From: Chlamydiota bacterium | GTDB lineage: Bacteria > Chlamydiota > Chlamydiia > Chlamydiales > SLFE01 | Direction of reading: 5' to 3' | DNA: 17,283 nucleotides | Assembly: GCA_011065065.1 (NCBI GenBank) | Contig: JAAKFL010000017.1 | Span: 1-17,283 of the forward strand | Shown here: piece after piece, positions 14,846 to 17,283 of the stretch | How the letters are laid out: each line of letters begins with the position of its first letter | Numbering within the stretch: position 1 is the first letter of the stretch | Program-made: the position numbers and the translations under genes | Notes under the pieces: generated by a model | Database searches by the model: none | What the model saw: the letters and a program-made list of their open reading frames with translations, nothing else | Told to the model about the DNA's origin: nothing

Positions 14846-15523
14846 ATGACCCAAACAATGCCTAAATTGTATCAGTACGCCGTATGCCCTTTTTGCAAAA
14901 AAGTCGAGGCGTTGCTGGCTTATAAGAAAATCCCCTTTGAAGCGATCGAAGTTCACCCCCTCAATAAAAAAGAACTGAAATTCTCTGAAGAGTATAAAAA
15001 AGTGCCCATTTATATCGACACTGAAGGGAAACAGATCAATGACTCGACTTCCATTATGCGCCATATCGATGCCGATGAGAGTGTATTTGACAATTCTGAA
15101 AAAGAAGATAAATGGGTCAAATGGGCCGATGAAGTACTGGTCCGAGCCCTGCCTCCCCTTATTTATGATAACTTCAGAAATTCCCGAAAAGCTTTCAATT
15201 ACATCACAAAGGTAGGAAAATTTAGTTTTTTTCAAAAAATGCTGATTAAATATTCAGGCTCAATGGTGATGATGATAATCGCCAAAAAAAGCGCTAAAAG
15301 ACAAAATATCCCCGATCCGGTGGTTCATTTCAAAAATTGTCTTGATGAATGGGGCAAAGCTCTTGAAGATGAGTTCTTAAATGGTAAAAATCTTAATGGC
15401 GCAGATATAGTGGTTTTTGGTATCCTAGGAAGCATCGATAAACTTCCCGCCTTTAAATATGTAGAAGGCAATAAAAAAGTTTTTGATTGGTACAAAAGAA
15501 TGAAAAATTCGGTTTATAACTAA
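14846..15523 (+). CDS. Prostaglandin-E-synthase-2-like glutaredoxin/GST-fold protein
   Basis: A 225-residue protein with an N-terminal thioredoxin/glutaredoxin domain holding LYQYAVCPFC (Cys14 and Cys17), KVPIYID with the cis-Pro, and NDSTSI for glutathione contact, then an all-helical GST-like C-terminal half. Order and wording (KFSEEYKKVPI, WVKWADEVLV, ADIVVFGIL) resemble animal membrane-associated prostaglandin E synthase 2 more than E. coli GrxB. The bacterial role is not established; a glutathione-dependent oxidoreductase or a GSH/haem- or Fe-S-binding protein is plausible. A moderately hydrophobic stretch (about 130-146, with SMVMMII) is not a clear membrane helix. Start chosen by AGGAG at 14834-14838. 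It is coupled by TAATG to the BolA gene. A GrxB-family label is the main alternative. Confidence 0.82.
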   Translation: MTQTMPKLYQYAVCPFCKKVEALLAYKKIPFEAIEVHPLNKKELKFSEEYKKVPIYIDTEGKQINDSTSIMRHIDADESVFDNSEKEDKWVKWADEVLVRALPPLIYDNFRNSRKAFNYITKVGKFSFFQKMLIKYSGSMVMMIIAKKSAKRQNIPDPVVHFKNCLDEWGKALEDEFLNGKNLNGADIVVFGILGSIDKLPAFKYVEGNKKVFDWYKRMKNSVYN

Positions 15524-15783
15524 TGTCAATTATCCTAGAAATTAAAAAGACACTGAAATGTGCATTACCCGATTCCGAGATCTATATTCTAGATCCCAGG
15601 AATGACCAAACTCATTTGGAAGCGATTGTGATCTCTCCGTTGTTCATTAATTTATCCTTAGTGAAACAACACAGAATAGTGATGCAACCGTTGAATGAAC
15701 ATTTTAAAGAAGGGCTGCATGCTCTGGCTTTGAAAACGTATACACCAGATGAGTGGAAGAAGAGGCAGAAAGATGGCGATTAA
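15523..15783 (+). CDS. BolA-family protein (IbaG/BolA2-like)
   Basis: Eighty-six residues, the normal size for this family. The C-terminal half has the class II KH-like core: SLVKQHRIVMQPLNEHF and GLHALALKTYTPDEW, including the conserved His of the HALAL block that serves as a cluster ligand in BolA-monothiol glutaredoxin complexes. The N terminus is IKKTLKCALPDSEIYI. The family forms [2Fe-2S]-bridged heterodimers with CGFS glutaredoxins, and such a gene overlaps its 3' end by 11 nt, which strongly supports the call. Start ATG shares one base with the preceding stop (TAATG). Which BolA subgroup it belongs to (BolA versus IbaG) cannot be settled by eye. Confidence 0.88.
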   Translation: MSIILEIKKTLKCALPDSEIYILDPRNDQTHLEAIVISPLFINLSLVKQHRIVMQPLNEHFKEGLHALALKTYTPDEWKKRQKDGD

Positions 15784-16078
15784 GGACTTTATTGAAGATG
15801 AAATCAAAAACAACCGAGTTGTACTCTTTATGAAAGGGAGCCGGGTCTTCCCACAATGTGGATTTTCAGGTCGAGTTGTCAGCATTTTGGATACTTTAAA
15901 TACCGATTTTGTGACGCACGATGTCTTGCAATCTGATGATATGCGTCAAGGGATCAAAGAGTTTTCCGATTGGCCCACAATTCCGCAGTTATATGTGGAT
16001 GGTGAATTTGTCGGTGGTTGTGATATCGTCTGTGAGTTGGCTGAATCTGGTGAACTTGAGAAAATGTTGAAAACATGA
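15773..16078 (+). CDS. grxD: Monothiol glutaredoxin, CGFS type (Grx4)
   Basis: A 101-residue protein that binds a glutathione-coordinated [2Fe-2S] cluster and passes it on, usually with a BolA partner. The family blocks are VVLFMKGS, FPQCGFSG with the single active-site Cys, DWPTIPQLYVDGEFVGG with the cis-Pro and GSH-binding residues, and CDI in place of the common SDI. I chose ATG at 15773 with AGAGG at 15761-15765; an in-frame ATG 24 nt upstream would add eight basic residues inside the BolA gene. The C terminus is short, ending about ten residues before E. coli GrxD does. The final A of its stop codon is the first base of the downstream 208-bp palindrome. Confidence 0.95.
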   Translation: MAIKDFIEDEIKNNRVVLFMKGSRVFPQCGFSGRVVSILDTLNTDFVTHDVLQSDDMRQGIKEFSDWPTIPQLYVDGEFVGGCDIVCELAESGELEKMLKT

Positions 16079-16285
16079 GTCCTGGAAGGACGACATCTGA
16101 CAGCCTAGGGTGAAACGGAGTGGAACCCTAGGTTTGATGATTACCCAAACAACCGGAGTCCTGGAAGGACGGCATATTAAGGTCCTAATATGCCGTCCTT
16201 CCAGGACTCCGGTTTTTTCGTCACATTTAACCTAGGGTTCCACTCCGTTCCACCCTAGGCTGTCAGATGCCGTCCTTCCAGGACT
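16078..16285. repeat. 208-bp nested palindrome between convergent genes
   Basis: The outer arms 16078-16134 and 16229-16285 pair over 57 bp with two mismatches (16093 and 16113). After an unpaired zone, 16151-16179 pairs perfectly with 16186-16214 over 29 bp. The 14-nt unit AGTCCTGGAAGGAC, itself a small hairpin, occurs at 16078 and 16157 and inverted at 16195 and 16272. A second motif, CCTAGGGT...ACCCTAGG, occurs once in each outer arm. The element fills the whole gap: one flanking stop codon overlaps its left end and the other abuts its right end. It looks like a composite palindromic repeat that also acts as a terminator. Confidence 0.95.
16151..16218 (+). terminator. Strong intrinsic terminator-like hairpin with T6 tract
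   Basis: A perfect 29-bp stem with a 6-nt loop is followed at once by TTTTTT (16213-16218; the first two T pair with the A residues at the stem base). This is the core of the 208-bp palindrome and would end transcription of the PTGES2-like/BolA/Grx4 unit. On the opposite strand the tract after the stem is GTTTGGGT, a weaker candidate for the convergent gene. Confidence 0.7.
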
Positions 16286-17283
16286 TTATGTTTTTAAATG
16301 TTCGGATTTTCGTTTTCGCGAAGAATTATCAAAATTTATGTAGCGAAAGGTCATTTGATGATCAATTGTTTCATTGATCAAAACACCATCTTTCATAAAA
16401 TACATGTCCACTAATAACTGTCTCAATAATCCGAGCACAATAATGATTTTATTCTCAGTGGAAAAATGATATATTGAATTGTTGTCTAAATAAAACCCGG
16501 TTTCATTATAATAAAAGTTAGGTTGACTAATCTTATGAACAAATTTTATCGATTCCTCTGAATCCATTAAATTTTCATTCCAAACATACTGATCGTCAAG
16601 TTCATATTTTCTGAATAAACTATCACTATTATAAAGAGCCATAAATTTATTGTGATGCACTAAATAACACTGATATTTATTTCGAGGTCGAAACTTAAGC
16701 TTCCCATCACCAATTGCCATAGGTATCGATTCTAATGTAGACACATCGAGCAAGCAAAGCTTTTCCTGATAACTAATTAAGACTTCATTGCCCTTAGATA
16801 CCATATTAATAATACTAGACAAATAAGGACTTCGAGACCATTCGGGTAATCGACTCTTTTTAACAAGAGTGATAGACCCCATTTCAATTTTCAGAAGCAT
16901 CACAGTTCCATTGGGAACAGCTAAAATTGTTTGCTGCGGATTAATGGGAAGACAATATATCGGACCAGTAAATCTTCTGGAAAAATGCTTTTTCAGATCA
17001 ACATAGACGTGATGATACACTCCCCCAATTTCCTGAAAACAGGAAAGACCAAATTGATCAAATCTTTGAAAATAGAGCACACCAAAATCAGAACCAAGAT
17101 AGTTCCATTCTACGACGTGTTCCTCTGGACACTTTAGGGAAATTGTTCGGATATTTTTATTGACAAAATCAAACTTCAATACTTCTGCTTCATGAAAGCT
17201 CGATATTAAAATTTGCTCATTGTTAATTTTATAACTTCGATCCATTCGCGAAAGATGAGGAATTTTTCCGTTAAGGGGATATT
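16286..17283 (-). CDS. Unrecognised protein, probably 5'-partial at the window edge
   Basis: I do not recognise this protein. From the first ATG (17243-17245) it has 319 residues, but the frame stays open through 12 more codons to the window edge and no ribosome binding site precedes that ATG, so the real start may lie outside. It has no signal peptide or membrane segment that I can see. Many short hydrophobic beta-like strands alternate with turns (ILISSFHEAEVLKFD, TILAVPNGTVMLLK, EVLISYQEKLCLLD, KFMALYNSD), suggestive of a beta-propeller. The C terminus is basic (SSRKRKSEHLKT). Its DNA is clearly more AT-rich than the purine operon. It is convergent with grxD and ends at the border of the palindrome. 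A host-directed or structural role would be a guess. Confidence 0.65.
   Translation of the reverse strand, partial: YPLNGKIPHLSRMDRSYKINNEQILISSFHEAEVLKFDFVNKNIRTISLKCPEEHVVEWNYLGSDFGVLYFQRFDQFGLSCFQEIGGVYHHVYVDLKKHFSRRFTGPIYCLPINPQQTILAVPNGTVMLLKIEMGSITLVKKSRLPEWSRSPYLSSIINMVSKGNEVLISYQEKLCLLDVSTLESIPMAIGDGKLKFRPRNKYQCYLVHHNKFMALYNSDSLFRKYELDDQYVWNENLMDSEESIKFVHKISQPNFYYNETGFYLDNNSIYHFSTENKIIIVLGLLRQLLVDMYFMKDGVLINETIDHQMTFRYINFDNSSRKRKSEHLKT

Noticed and set aside
14846..15523. Labelling this gene grxB
   Set aside because: CPFC and size fit GrxB loosely, but KFSEEYKKVPI, NDSTSI and the helical half match PTGES2-like proteins better, so no symbol was given.
15749..15772. Eight extra residues on the monothiol glutaredoxin
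   Set aside because: The shorter start has a good ribosome site and matches the usual family N terminus.

Overview
The window holds one very compact ten-gene purine operon, a small thiol/iron-sulfur gene cluster behind it, and the edge of an unrelated gene on the opposite strand. Everything from 336 to 14699 is on the + strand in the order guaB, purM, purL (PurSL type), purQ, purH, purC-purE fusion, purD, purN, purF, guaA. Junctions are 2-14 nt gaps or 1-40 nt overlaps, so the block is almost certainly one transcript. Together the products take PRPP to IMP and then to GMP. For GMP only adenylosuccinate lyase (PurB) is missing; purA is also absent. No purK is needed because the PurE domain looks like the class II (CO2-using) AIR carboxylase.

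Behind guaA, after 146 nt carrying a 9-bp tandem repeat, lies a second translationally coupled unit (14846-16078): a prostaglandin-E-synthase-2-like glutaredoxin/GST protein, a BolA-family protein and a CGFS monothiol glutaredoxin. The last two are classic partners in [2Fe-2S] handling. A 208-bp nested palindrome with a T6 tract separates this unit from a convergent, AT-rich, unrecognised gene that runs off the right edge. The left 335 nt hold no gene. They contain an imperfect 77-bp hairpin repeat, a possible promoter and a GC-rich leader hairpin just before guaB.

The most unusual feature is a 166-bp, almost uninterrupted palindrome (2816-2981). It contains the purM stop codon and encodes about 55 residues at the extreme N terminus of PurL, ahead of the first recognisable PurS-like domain. 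It resembles in principle the in-frame palindromic elements known from Rickettsia, but I do not recognise its sequence.

The organism cannot be fixed from sequence alone. GSH-linked proteins (Grx4, BolA, PTGES2-like) point to a proteobacterium-like lineage with glutathione. The eukaryote-type IMP dehydrogenase, the animal-like PurC-PurE(II) fusion and the abundance of palindromic repeats would fit an amoeba- or host-associated bacterium; this is inference only.
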